From Pseudobacteriovorax antillogorgiicola (GTDB lineage: Bacteria > Bdellovibrionota_B > Oligoflexia > Oligoflexales > RGVZ01): a stretch of DNA of 15,106 nt. Where the stretch lies: positions 1-15,106 of the forward strand of contig CAMDGW010000041.1 of assembly GCA_945897695.1 (NCBI GenBank). Reading direction: 5' to 3'. A program made the translations under genes and the position numbers. The notes under the pieces were generated by a model that was not told where the DNA came from, searched no databases, and was given only the letters and a program-made list of their open reading frames with translations. Positions 7,155 through 14,319 of this stretch are shown here, in pieces (position 1 is the stretch's first letter; every line of letters starts with the position of its first letter).

Positions 7155-7176
7155 CTCGTCGCATCACTGCGTCGGG
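7155..7176 (+). promoter_or_regulatory. Hairpin near the predicted 5' end of the 121-aa gene transcript
   Basis: A 9-position stem 7155-7163 / 7168-7176 with loop TCAC, core CGTCGCA / TGCGTCG. It has one T-T mismatch and one T-G wobble and begins about +4 from the predicted start. It is weaker than the lipoprotein leader hairpins but in the same place. Confidence 0.4.
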
Positions 7177-7224
7177 CTGTGGATGGTCCCACTGAAGTAG
7201 CTGTTGCTGAATCGGAGTTTAATC

Positions 7225-7590
7225 ATGCAAAGATCGCTTGCTGGTACACAGATGTACGAGAATTTTTTTGAGTCAAATGTTCCCCCATTGCCGCTTCCAA
7301 TGGTCTGGCGCGTTATTTATAACGAGGCAATTCGCGGTAACCATATTTTGTTTGAAGCGGAAGATATCAAAGCAATCGAAGAGTATTATCACTCACCGGA
7401 GTTTAAGCTTCGCTCAGAAAACAGTGGGCCCATGGCGCGCTTTGCAGTGAAGTTTTTTGGGAGCAGTGATTTTCATGAAATGAAGTCTTTGTTTAAAGCG
7501 CTTACATTGGAGCAGAAAGCTGTGGCGTTGATTCTGTACCGAAGATCAATCAACGTTTGGAAAGATTGGCTGAAGAGAAATCTCAATTGA
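7225..7590 (+). CDS. Hypothetical 121-aa protein, possibly in the same sigma-54 regulon as the lipoproteins
   Basis: Not recognised. ATG 7225 is preferred over TTG 7204: CGGAG sits 7 nt upstream of it. The protein has no signal peptide, membrane segment or cysteine, and looks like a small soluble, mostly helical protein. It has an aromatic N-terminal part (MYENFFESNVPPLPLPMVWRV), an acidic middle (FEAEDIKAIEEYYHSPEF), and a C-terminal basic/hydrophobic helix region (LTLEQKAVALILYRRSINVWKDWLKRNLN). It is monocistronic, with a sigma-54-like promoter at 7126 and a strong terminator at 7606. The shared promoter plan hints at co-expression with lipoproteins A and B; function cannot be assigned. 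Confidence 0.75.
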   Translation: MQRSLAGTQMYENFFESNVPPLPLPMVWRVIYNEAIRGNHILFEAEDIKAIEEYYHSPEFKLRSENSGPMARFAVKFFGSSDFHEMKSLFKALTLEQKAVALILYRRSINVWKDWLKRNLN

Positions 7591-7605
7591 AACTAAGCAA
7601 AGAAA

Positions 7606-7646
7606 TTCAAAATCCCTCGTAGCTATCCACTACGAGGGATTTTGAA
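7606..7646. terminator. Bidirectional terminator between the 121-aa gene and clpB
   Basis: A perfect 17-bp inverted repeat, TTCAAAATCCCTCGTAG (7606-7622) / CTACGAGGGATTTTGAA (7630-7646), with a 7-nt loop. The A/T arms give a T-run on each strand. It lies between two convergent genes. Confidence 0.9.
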
Positions 7647-7662
7647 ATATATCAGTTCCTAA

Positions 7663-10287
7663 TCAAACCTTTATTGATTGCTCAACACCTACGGTAAGAG
7701 AGCCATCTTTCTCATCCACTGTTACTTTTGAACCCTCAGTAATCCCTCCAGCAATCAACGCCCGTCCGATCTTGGTTTCAAGATCTCTTTGGAGATAACG
7801 TTTTAACGGCCTAGCCCCATAGACTGGGTCATACGCGCTGATGGCAATGTGTGAGATGGCCTTATCGGTAAGATCAATTGAGATATGGCGATCGGCAAGT
7901 CGGTTGCTGAGTGACTTCGTCAGTAATCGGACAATCTGCTTGATCTCTTCGATTTTGAGCGGCTTAAACATGACGATGTCATCAATGCGGTTGAGAAGCT
8001 CTGGTCTGAAGTGCGATCGAAGCGTATCCATCACCTGCTTCTTGGCAACATCGCGGAGATCACCATTCTGATCAACTCCGTCCAGGAGAAAATGGGCGCC
8101 GATATTGCTGGTCATTATGACAACCGTATCTTTGAAACTAACGACTCGTCCCTGGTTATCTGTAAGGCGACCATCGTCCAGAAGCTGAAGTAGAATATTA
8201 AACACATCGGGATGAGCTTTTTCAATTTCATCAAATAGGAGAACACTGTAAGGCCTGCGTCTTACGGCTTCAGTCAATTGACCTCCCTCATCATAACCAA
8301 CATAGCCTGGGGGAGCTCCGATGAGACGACTGACGGCATGCTTTTCCATATACTCCGACATATCGATGCGAACGATATTTTCTTCCGAATCAAATAAGGT
8401 TTCAGCCAAGGCCTTTGCCAACTCCGTCTTACCCACCCCGGTCGGCCCAAGAAACAAGAAACTGCCGATTGGCCGTCTCGGATCCTTGATGCCCGCTCGT
8501 GCTCGGATGACGGCATCTGCTACAAGTTGTACAGCTTCGTCCTGACCAATGACGCGATCATGAAGAATTTTGTCAAGTTTCAGAAGTTTCTCTCGTTCTC
8601 CTTCCACGAGTTTTTTTACGGGAATGCCAGTCCAACGTGCGACTATTTCCGCTATTTCATCATCCGTCACTTCCTCGCGCAAGAGTCGGCTGGTTCCTCC
8701 GCTTTCAGAGGCCATTTTGGCTTCTTGCTGCTGAAGTTTCTTCGTGAGTTCAGGCAGTTTTCCGTGCTTGAGCTCTGCGACCTTTGACAGGTCATAAGCT
8801 CGCTCTGCTCTCTCGATATCTTGCCGAATTTGTTCGATCTCGGTACGGAGTCCCGTCAGACCTTGAAGTTTATTCTTCTCGGTTTCGTACTGTGCCCGTA
8901 AGGCGTGCAGCTTTTCTTTCTCGGCACTCAGTTCTTTCTGAAGTACTTGGAGACGATCAAGACTGGCTTTATCTTTCTCTTTCTTTAGGGCAGTCTCTTC
9001 GATTTCAAGTTGCATAACCCGACGTTGTGCCTGATCTACTTCTGTTGGCATCGAGTCCATTTCGGTGCGTATCATTGCGCTGGCTTCGTCGACGAGGTCG
9101 ATCGCCTTATCTGGCAGAAAACGCTCGGTGATATAGCGATGGGATAATGTGGCTGCCGATACTAACGCATGATCATGAATCTTGACGCCGTGATGAATTT
9201 CAAAGCGCTCCCTGAGCCCACGGAGGATTGAAATCGTATCTTCCACGGATGGTTCTTCTACGTAGACGGGTTGAAAGCGGCGCTCAAGTGCAGGATCTTT
9301 TTCGATATTTTTACGATATTCATCTAGTGTCGTCGCACCGATACAGTTGAGTTCGCCGCGAGCTAGCATTGGTTTTAGCATATTGCCGGCGTCCATGGCC
9401 CCGTCGGCCTTTCCGGCGCCGACGATAGTATGTAACTCATCGATGAATAGAATGACTCGTCCCGAGCTGTTTTTGACCTCATTCAATACAGCTTTTAGAC
9501 GTTCTTCAAACTCGCCGCGATATTTGGCGCCTGCGATAAGGCTACCCATATCGAGAGAGAAAATAGTGCGTTCGCGGAGTCCTTCTGGCACGTCACCGCG
9601 GACAATGCGGTGGGCTAGGCCTTCGGCAATCGCTGTTTTACCAACTCCTGGTTCGCCGATTAACACGGGATTATTTTTTGTCTTGCGCGAGAGAATGCGA
9701 ATCACGCGGCGAATTTCTTCATCGCGACCGATCACGGGGTCTAATTTGCCGTCGCGCGCAGCTTTTACGAGGTCTCGACCATAGCGCTCCAAGGCCTCGT
9801 AGCTCCCTTCTGGTGTGGTGCTGGTAACCCTTTGATTACCTCTAACACTATTGAGCGCCTGCAGGAAATTTTGCCGATTAAGCCCAACGCCTGCAAAGAT
9901 CTTTGCTAGAGGTGTGTTGGGTGCGTTCTTGATTAACTCAATGAAAATATGTTCGACGGAAACATATTCGTCTTTAAGTCTCTCAGCTTCCTTCTCTGAA
10001 TCCACAAGAATTCTCGAAAGTCTTTGACTTAAAAAAATACGGGTTGGGTCGTAGCCTGGTCCAGCGATCTTTGGTCTTTTGGAAAGCTCCGACTGAATTT
10101 GGGCTTCTAGACTTGGGGGGTCAATGTCCATTTTTCCCAGAAGGCGCCCGATTAGTCCGTCTTTCTGTTCAATCAGGGCAGCAGCTAAATGTTCAAGGTC
10201 TACATCAGTATGTCCATAAGAAATGGCTTTCTTTTGTGCATCCGCGAGAGCTTCCTGAGATTTTTGCGTAAATTTATTTAGATCCAT
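7663..10287 (-). CDS. clpB: ATP-dependent protein disaggregase ClpB
   Basis: Hexameric AAA+ chaperone that, with DnaK, pulls polypeptides out of aggregates after heat stress; cytosolic. At 874 aa it has the usual length and full architecture: Clp-N domain (1-145), AAA1 with Walker A GEPGVGKT (211-218) and Walker B LFIDE (280-284), pore loop KYRG (255-258), Arg pair in ALERRF (333-338), a coiled-coil M domain (about 405-525) rich in Lys/Glu/Leu, then AAA2 with Walker A GPTGVGKT (614-621), pore loop GYVGYDEGG (661-669) and Walker B LLFDEIEK (683-690). The M domain separates it from ClpA and ClpC. Strong SD AAGGAGG lies 7 nt before the ATG. The upstream region carries a heat-shock-like promoter. 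Confidence 0.98.
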   Translation of the reverse strand: MDLNKFTQKSQEALADAQKKAISYGHTDVDLEHLAAALIEQKDGLIGRLLGKMDIDPPSLEAQIQSELSKRPKIAGPGYDPTRIFLSQRLSRILVDSEKEAERLKDEYVSVEHIFIELIKNAPNTPLAKIFAGVGLNRQNFLQALNSVRGNQRVTSTTPEGSYEALERYGRDLVKAARDGKLDPVIGRDEEIRRVIRILSRKTKNNPVLIGEPGVGKTAIAEGLAHRIVRGDVPEGLRERTIFSLDMGSLIAGAKYRGEFEERLKAVLNEVKNSSGRVILFIDELHTIVGAGKADGAMDAGNMLKPMLARGELNCIGATTLDEYRKNIEKDPALERRFQPVYVEEPSVEDTISILRGLRERFEIHHGVKIHDHALVSAATLSHRYITERFLPDKAIDLVDEASAMIRTEMDSMPTEVDQAQRRVMQLEIEETALKKEKDKASLDRLQVLQKELSAEKEKLHALRAQYETEKNKLQGLTGLRTEIEQIRQDIERAERAYDLSKVAELKHGKLPELTKKLQQQEAKMASESGGTSRLLREEVTDDEIAEIVARWTGIPVKKLVEGEREKLLKLDKILHDRVIGQDEAVQLVADAVIRARAGIKDPRRPIGSFLFLGPTGVGKTELAKALAETLFDSEENIVRIDMSEYMEKHAVSRLIGAPPGYVGYDEGGQLTEAVRRRPYSVLLFDEIEKAHPDVFNILLQLLDDGRLTDNQGRVVSFKDTVVIMTSNIGAHFLLDGVDQNGDLRDVAKKQVMDTLRSHFRPELLNRIDDIVMFKPLKIEEIKQIVRLLTKSLSNRLADRHISIDLTDKAISHIAISAYDPVYGARPLKRYLQRDLETKIGRALIAGGITEGSKVTVDEKDGSLTVGVEQSIKV

Positions 10288-10321
10288 ATGGGGGCCTCCT
10301 TGAGAGCTAAGTCTCTGCGGG

Positions 10322-10355
10322 GAAATATGGATCTATTCAAAGGGATGTCAAGGGG
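10322..10355 (-). promoter_or_regulatory. Heat-shock (sigma-32-like) or overlapping sigma-70 promoter of clpB
   Basis: On the minus strand, CCCCTTGACA (-35 side, 10355-10346) is followed after about 15 nt by CCATATTT (10330-10323). This resembles sigma-32 CCCTTGAA-N13-17-CCCCATNTA. The same bases read as sigma-70 TTGACA-N18-TATTTC. clpB is a classic heat-shock gene, which supports the first reading. It lies in the 89-nt gap between the M28 gene and clpB. Confidence 0.5.
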
Positions 10356-10376
10356 GGCTTTGGGCTCTTTCTGCCG

Positions 10377-11648
10377 TTAGGACTCGATCATGATGGCTAA
10401 TGCCGCGGCATTCATTTTAAGAATGGCAGTCCCCATGTCTCTGGAAACCTTATCTATTGTATCTGAGGTGCGGTGATAGGCGGGGTAGTCGCCCCAGTCA
10501 TTGTCGATCGTCAAAATAGCGGGAATACTATTATCGATAAACGACATGTGATCACTGCCAAAGGGGTTGAATGTTGTGAAGTATTTTAGTCCCGGTACAA
10601 GGGTCGACACTCTAGCAAGTTGAGCTGAGAGACTTTTGAACTCCTGCGATGTCTCCAAAAGAACATCTTCGGAATCATCTTTTGAGTAGCCAATCATGTC
10701 CATTGTGATCACTGCCTTTATTCTGGCACGGGTCGCTGCCGGCAGGTTTCTGACATATGCTTTGGAACCAATCAGTCCTTGTTCTTCTCCGCTGAATGTT
10801 ATGAATATCAGAGTCGCATCCGATTTCTTGCTTGCGAAAACACGAGCTAACTCTAGAACTCCTGCTGATCCAGTTGCATTATCTTCGGCGCCTGGTGCAG
10901 ACCTCGAGGTCTGTTCACTAATGGAATCATAGTGGCCGCCGATGATGTAGATGTCGTTCTTATCGCTTTCATTAAATGTGGCAATGACATTCCACGCATC
11001 CCGACCATTGACAGAGAATTTTTGCAAATTTACCGATGATGGGTTTAGCATTTCAAATTGCGTCTTAAACCAATCACGAGCTGAGACAATGTCTACCGAT
11101 GATATGTGACGATTCCAATTGGTGAGCGTTCCCACATCGCTGTACCAACGCACGGCGTCAACATCATCCATAGCAGATTTTGCGGATGTCGTTTGATTGG
11201 GAGTTAGCACCTCGGTGCTGGGATTGTGAATGGCTGATTGAACGTAAACTTTGTTCGTCTCAAGATTCATGACCTTCATGTGGTCATCCGAAAGAAGGCT
11301 TGAGGTTTTTGTTGTGAGAATCAACCGACCACTTTTCGCAATGATCGGTGTTTTTTCAGGAAGCTCGTTACGATGTCCTGCGACGATGATAGCCAGTCTT
11401 TCGCGTTTCATTTGTGGCCACAGCGATTGAAATGTGCTTCCAGCCGAAATGAGCCGGTTGTATTCACCACCCACAACAAGTGTATTTCCAAATTCTGACC
11501 ACCAAGTGAACGAAGGATTCTCCTTAAGTTGGTTGAGATCGGGCAGGTTCATATTTTGAATATCAATGGTAGCCACGGCTTCCACCGATTGGTTAGTCAC
11601 AGACGCCAGGAAAAAAAGTGAAAACAGGGCTGGAATCAGTCTTAGCAT
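10377..11648 (-). CDS. Exported M28-family zinc aminopeptidase
   Basis: Secreted or periplasmic metallo-aminopeptidase related to the Vibrio/Aeromonas leucyl aminopeptidase group. From ATG 11648 it is 423 aa with a signal peptide (MLRLIPALFSLFFLASVTNQSVEA, cleavage near 24). This ATG has GAGG 6 nt upstream; the in-frame TTG at 11660 adds only four residues. An N-terminal region of about 160 residues precedes the catalytic domain. All five co-catalytic zinc ligands are visible: His239 (GGHYDS), Asp256 (GAEDNATG), Glu289 with general base Glu288 (FSGEEQG), Asp317 (TMDMIGY) and His392 (YHRTSDT). It lies 89 nt upstream of clpB on the same strand; no terminator is seen between them, but clpB has its own promoter. 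Substrate preference is not readable from sequence. Confidence 0.93.
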   Translation of the reverse strand: MLRLIPALFSLFFLASVTNQSVEAVATIDIQNMNLPDLNQLKENPSFTWWSEFGNTLVVGGEYNRLISAGSTFQSLWPQMKRERLAIIVAGHRNELPEKTPIIAKSGRLILTTKTSSLLSDDHMKVMNLETNKVYVQSAIHNPSTEVLTPNQTTSAKSAMDDVDAVRWYSDVGTLTNWNRHISSVDIVSARDWFKTQFEMLNPSSVNLQKFSVNGRDAWNVIATFNESDKNDIYIIGGHYDSISEQTSRSAPGAEDNATGSAGVLELARVFASKKSDATLIFITFSGEEQGLIGSKAYVRNLPAATRARIKAVITMDMIGYSKDDSEDVLLETSQEFKSLSAQLARVSTLVPGLKYFTTFNPFGSDHMSFIDNSIPAILTIDNDWGDYPAYHRTSDTIDKVSRDMGTAILKMNAAALAIMIES

Positions 11649-11851
11649 CCTAAACCTCAATAAAATGGTGTTTTGAGGATGGTATCAAGGATGACCTGGT
11701 GTTCCTATGTTAAATCATCTCGTTATCGAAATGGATGTGGTTAGCTTTCCGAGGGGGGGGTGTCGCAATTCTGGTCACTTTGTATGGATCTCCAACGAGT
11801 TTGTGAGCGGCGGATTGCGTAATCGCCTGAATTTTAAGGGAGCGATCTTGG
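11649..11851. other. Divergent intergenic region between the M28 gene and lipoprotein B
   Basis: About 200 nt with no supportable gene. It holds a run of eight G's (11753-11760) and an imperfect inverted repeat GGCGGATT-GCG-TAATCGCC (about 11813-11831, one bulged G). The latter lies 20 nt before the sigma-54 -24 element. No convincing M28 promoter was found. An enhancer-binding-protein site would be expected here on general sigma-54 grounds, but I cannot identify it. Confidence 0.4.
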
Positions 11852-11867
11852 TGGCACATTGGTTGCT
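11852..11867 (+). promoter_or_regulatory. Sigma-54 (RpoN) -24/-12 promoter of lipoprotein B
   Basis: TGGCACATTGGTTGCT matches TGGCAC-N5-TTGCW exactly, with GG (11853-11854) and GC (11865-11866) 10 nt apart. Predicted start is about 11878. It differs from the lipoprotein A promoter at two of 16 positions, both in the spacer, and the TCA after it is also shared. Confidence 0.85.
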
Positions 11868-11872
11868 CACTG

Positions 11873-11904
11873 GACAGCGACGGTTCATACCCACCGTCGC
11901 TGTC
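11873..11904 (+). promoter_or_regulatory. Inverted repeat across the predicted start of the lipoprotein B transcript
   Basis: A perfect 11-bp stem GACAGCGACGG (11873-11883) / CCGTCGCTGTC (11894-11904), extendable by one T-A pair. The predicted +1 (about 11878) falls inside the left arm. It is therefore either an operator over the start site or, if the true start is a few bases upstream, a 5'-end mRNA hairpin. It is the counterpart of the 4302-4324 hairpin. Confidence 0.6.
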
Positions 11905-11951
11905 TTTGAGCTGTTGTTGTCTTTTTTGCTGATCTGTTGTGGAGGTTGTTT

Positions 11952-12743
11952 ATGCGGGTGTCCTTAAGTATTGGTATTTTTGTGTCCTCTTTAGTTATTT
12001 TCGCTTGTGGTGCTCAGACTCCACACCGTGATCTCAATGAAAAGACTGTCAAAGCTACTCAAAAGTCTACATCACAGGCAGTCATGCCAAAGTTGATGAT
12101 TGCTCGCGTTGCCTCAGATGAGGTTGACTCGGATTCGGCCAAGGTGGAGATCAGAACGGTTGCAGATAGTGGGAAAATTTCCTCCTATGACGACGCTGCT
12201 CGAGCTTTTGATAAGGGCAAAGCCCTCTCAGCTAGTGCCGACGGCACAGCTTCTCTTGCTGAAAATAAAACAGCCCAGGTGGACCTTGGTGCTCCGGTTC
12301 AAGCGCCTGTTCAGGCGCGAGTTGCAACAAAAGCAAGTCCGTGTACCGATCCTTGTAATGGAGCTGTTGTTCAGGAAGGTAAATCTGGTGGCGGATTCTT
12401 CCAATTTCAAAGAGGTGGTCTTCTCCCTGGCGTTCGTGGATTCTTTCAGCGTTTGAGACCTAGAGTTCTTTGTGAATGTGGCGATGTTGCTTATGATCAC
12501 GCTGGCGACTATTCTTCAAAAAGCTATCAGTATAGCGTTTACCAACAGGCTCCCGGCAAAGCTCAAAATATTCCTGGTCAAGTTGCTGTTCCAACCCAAT
12601 CTCAAGTTCCAAACTCTTCGACTCCCGGCTATGGACCTACACCTGTGGTTTACTATCCTGGTGGAACAACGAATGGATCCACACCATCGAGTACCACTAC
12701 AACGACCACTTCTGGTGGTAATGGCGGCGGTCGACTGAACTAA
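11952..12743 (+). CDS. Predicted outer-membrane lipoprotein B, paralog of the protein at 4373-5152
   Basis: Unrecognised family. ATG 11952 has GGAGG 6 nt upstream and starts a lipoprotein signal peptide with lipobox VIFAC (Cys19); Gly at +2 favours outer-membrane sorting. The 263-aa protein parallels lipoprotein A: PKLMIARVAS (46-55) against PKLIIGRIAA, ISSYDDAARAFDKG (76-89) against ISSGADAEKAFNEG, an extra Gln/Ala/Val stretch (111-126), a Cys pair (C131, C135), a Gly/Phe segment ending FFQRLRP (about 146-170), then CEC (174-176) that A lacks. The C-terminal third is low-complexity with YQYSVYQ, VVYYPGG, a Ser/Thr run of nine residues and a Gly/Asn end. It has its own sigma-54 promoter and a terminator at 12801. 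Four non-lipobox cysteines suggest disulphides or metal binding, which is inference. Confidence 0.85.
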   Translation: MRVSLSIGIFVSSLVIFACGAQTPHRDLNEKTVKATQKSTSQAVMPKLMIARVASDEVDSDSAKVEIRTVADSGKISSYDDAARAFDKGKALSASADGTASLAENKTAQVDLGAPVQAPVQARVATKASPCTDPCNGAVVQEGKSGGGFFQFQRGGLLPGVRGFFQRLRPRVLCECGDVAYDHAGDYSSKSYQYSVYQQAPGKAQNIPGQVAVPTQSQVPNSSTPGYGPTPVVYYPGGTTNGSTPSSTTTTTTSGGNGGGRLN

Positions 12744-12800
12744 GATCCCCCCCTCGCTTCCCGCGCAAAAATTTGGAATAACTGAGAGACAGGAAATCAA

Positions 12801-12834
12801 AGCGCCAGGCGCCCCTAGGGCCCAGGCGTTTTTT
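12801..12834 (+). terminator. Rho-independent terminator of lipoprotein B
   Basis: A GC-rich imperfect stem: AGCGCC (12801-12806) pairs with GGCGTT (12825-12830), and an inner GCCC / GGGC pairs around CTA, with one A-A mismatch and a bulged C. A run of T's follows through 12834. Confidence 0.8.
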
Positions 12835-13021
12835 ATCTTTAAGGATCTTGGGGTGTCCTCTCACAACGCCGTGCAATCGCGATCATTTTAAAACCATAAA
12901 ACCCAATAAATTTAGATATTTAGTCTGTTCTGGAGTGTTCTCGTTAGACCTTGCTAAAGGGACGGGAAAGGCGCAAAATAAGGCGCTTTATGCACTTTGT
13001 CCTTTTTTAGGAGTTCGATTG

Positions 13022-14314
13022 ATGAGCCGTTCTTGGCAGCAGTCCCGATCACTTTTTGCGGCAGCTTCGAAAGTCATACCAGGGGGAGTTAATTCACCCG
13101 TTCGTGCCTTTAAATCTGTTGATGGCGAACCGTTGTTTATCAAGCGTGCATTGGGCAGTAAGCTTTGGGACGCAGATAATAATGAATACATTGATTACGT
13201 GGGAAGCTGGGGGCCTGCCATTGCAGGTCATGCTCACCCAGAGGTTTTGAAAACCATCAGTGAAGTGGCAGTCAGTGGAATTTCTTTTGGTGCGCCTACT
13301 GAGCTTGAGACTGATCTAGCTCGAGCTGTCATTGAAAGACTGCCTAGTATTGAAATGATTCGCTTCGTTTCATCTGGCACCGAAGCCTGTATGTCAGTGC
13401 TTCGTGTGGCGCGCGCATTTACTCGGAGAAGCCGCATCATCAAATTTGAAGGGTGTTACCACGGGCATGGGGACATGTTACTAGTGAAGGCGGGAAGTGG
13501 GGCAGCGACCCTTGGAGTGCCTGATAGTCCTGGAGTACCCCCAGGAACGGCGTCAGATACCTTGACCGTCCCGTATAATGATTTAGGAGCTGTCGCGGCT
13601 CTTTTTGAGAAACACCCAGAGGAAGTGGCCGCCCTGATTATTGAGCCGATTGTCGGCAACAGTGGTTTTATCAGGCCTGATGTTGGCTTTCTTGAAGGCT
13701 TGCGCAGTCTGTGCTCAAAATTTGGTGCCCTGCTTATTTTTGATGAAGTCATGACTGGTTTCCGCGTGGGTATGCAAGGAGTGCAGGGTTTGCATAGCAT
13801 CTCTCCAGACCTGACGTGTCTTGGCAAAGTTATTGGTGGTGGCATGCCATTGGCAGCTTATGGGGGCCGAAGGGATATTATGGCCATGGTTGCGCCTAGC
13901 GGTCCGGTTTACCAGGCAGGGACACTGTCGGGTAATCCTGTGGCAGTATCCTGTGGGCTTAAGACGCTTGAAATTATCTCTCGCCCCGGTTTTTTTGACA
14001 ATCTTAGCCGCCGAACTCGCATGCTGGTAGATGGACTCAGATCTTGCGCGGAGCGGAACGAAATACCTTTTGCAGCTGACTGTGAAGGTGGCATGTTTGG
14101 ATTTTTCTTCAATGGTCGCCCTGTGCGAAATTTTACCGATGCAAAGACGTCTGACATTACTAGATTTAAGAAATTCTTTTGGGGCATGCTTGAAAATGGT
14201 GTTTATATGGCGCCATCTGCGTTTGAAGCTGGATTTGTCTCCGCTGCTCATAGTGATGAAGATATACAGCGTACCCTTGAAATTGCTGACAAAGTCATGA
14301 AGGGATGTCGCTAA
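13022..14314 (+). CDS. hemL: Glutamate-1-semialdehyde 2,1-aminomutase
   Basis: PLP enzyme of the C5 heme pathway: converts glutamate-1-semialdehyde to 5-aminolevulinate in the cytosol. From ATG 13022 it is 430 aa, the usual length; AGGAG lies 8 nt upstream, and the 58 extra codons in the open frame before it do not resemble the family. Landmarks: SRSLFAAASKVIPGGVNSPV near the start, FVSSGTEACM (115-124), KFEGCYHGHGD (141-151), FDEVMTGFR (240-248; Asp241 for the pyridine nitrogen), and the Schiff-base Lys269 in CLGKVIGGGMPLAAYGG. The end FVSAAHSDEDIQRTLE is also typical. Its promoter must lie in 12835-13021, where I find no strong sigma-70 match. The downstream mqnA-like gene starts within 6 nt, indicating an operon. 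Confidence 0.97.
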   Translation: MSRSWQQSRSLFAAASKVIPGGVNSPVRAFKSVDGEPLFIKRALGSKLWDADNNEYIDYVGSWGPAIAGHAHPEVLKTISEVAVSGISFGAPTELETDLARAVIERLPSIEMIRFVSSGTEACMSVLRVARAFTRRSRIIKFEGCYHGHGDMLLVKAGSGAATLGVPDSPGVPPGTASDTLTVPYNDLGAVAALFEKHPEEVAALIIEPIVGNSGFIRPDVGFLEGLRSLCSKFGALLIFDEVMTGFRVGMQGVQGLHSISPDLTCLGKVIGGGMPLAAYGGRRDIMAMVAPSGPVYQAGTLSGNPVAVSCGLKTLEIISRPGFFDNLSRRTRMLVDGLRSCAERNEIPFAADCEGGMFGFFFNGRPVRNFTDAKTSDITRFKKFFWGMLENGVYMAPSAFEAGFVSAAHSDEDIQRTLEIADKVMKGCR

Positions 14315-14319
14315 TTATT

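Noticed and set aside
11660..11688. TTGATA-N17-TTTTAT as the M28 gene promoter
   Set aside because: The start would fall only about 5 nt before the ATG and exclude the SD.
11707..11967. 86-aa open frame spanning the lipoprotein B promoter
   Set aside because: It covers the sigma-54 promoter and inverted repeat, has no SD and overlaps the start of lipoprotein B.
12848..13021. In-frame N-terminal extension of hemL
   Set aside because: The extra 58 codons lack family resemblance, while ATG 13022 has a good SD and gives the standard length.
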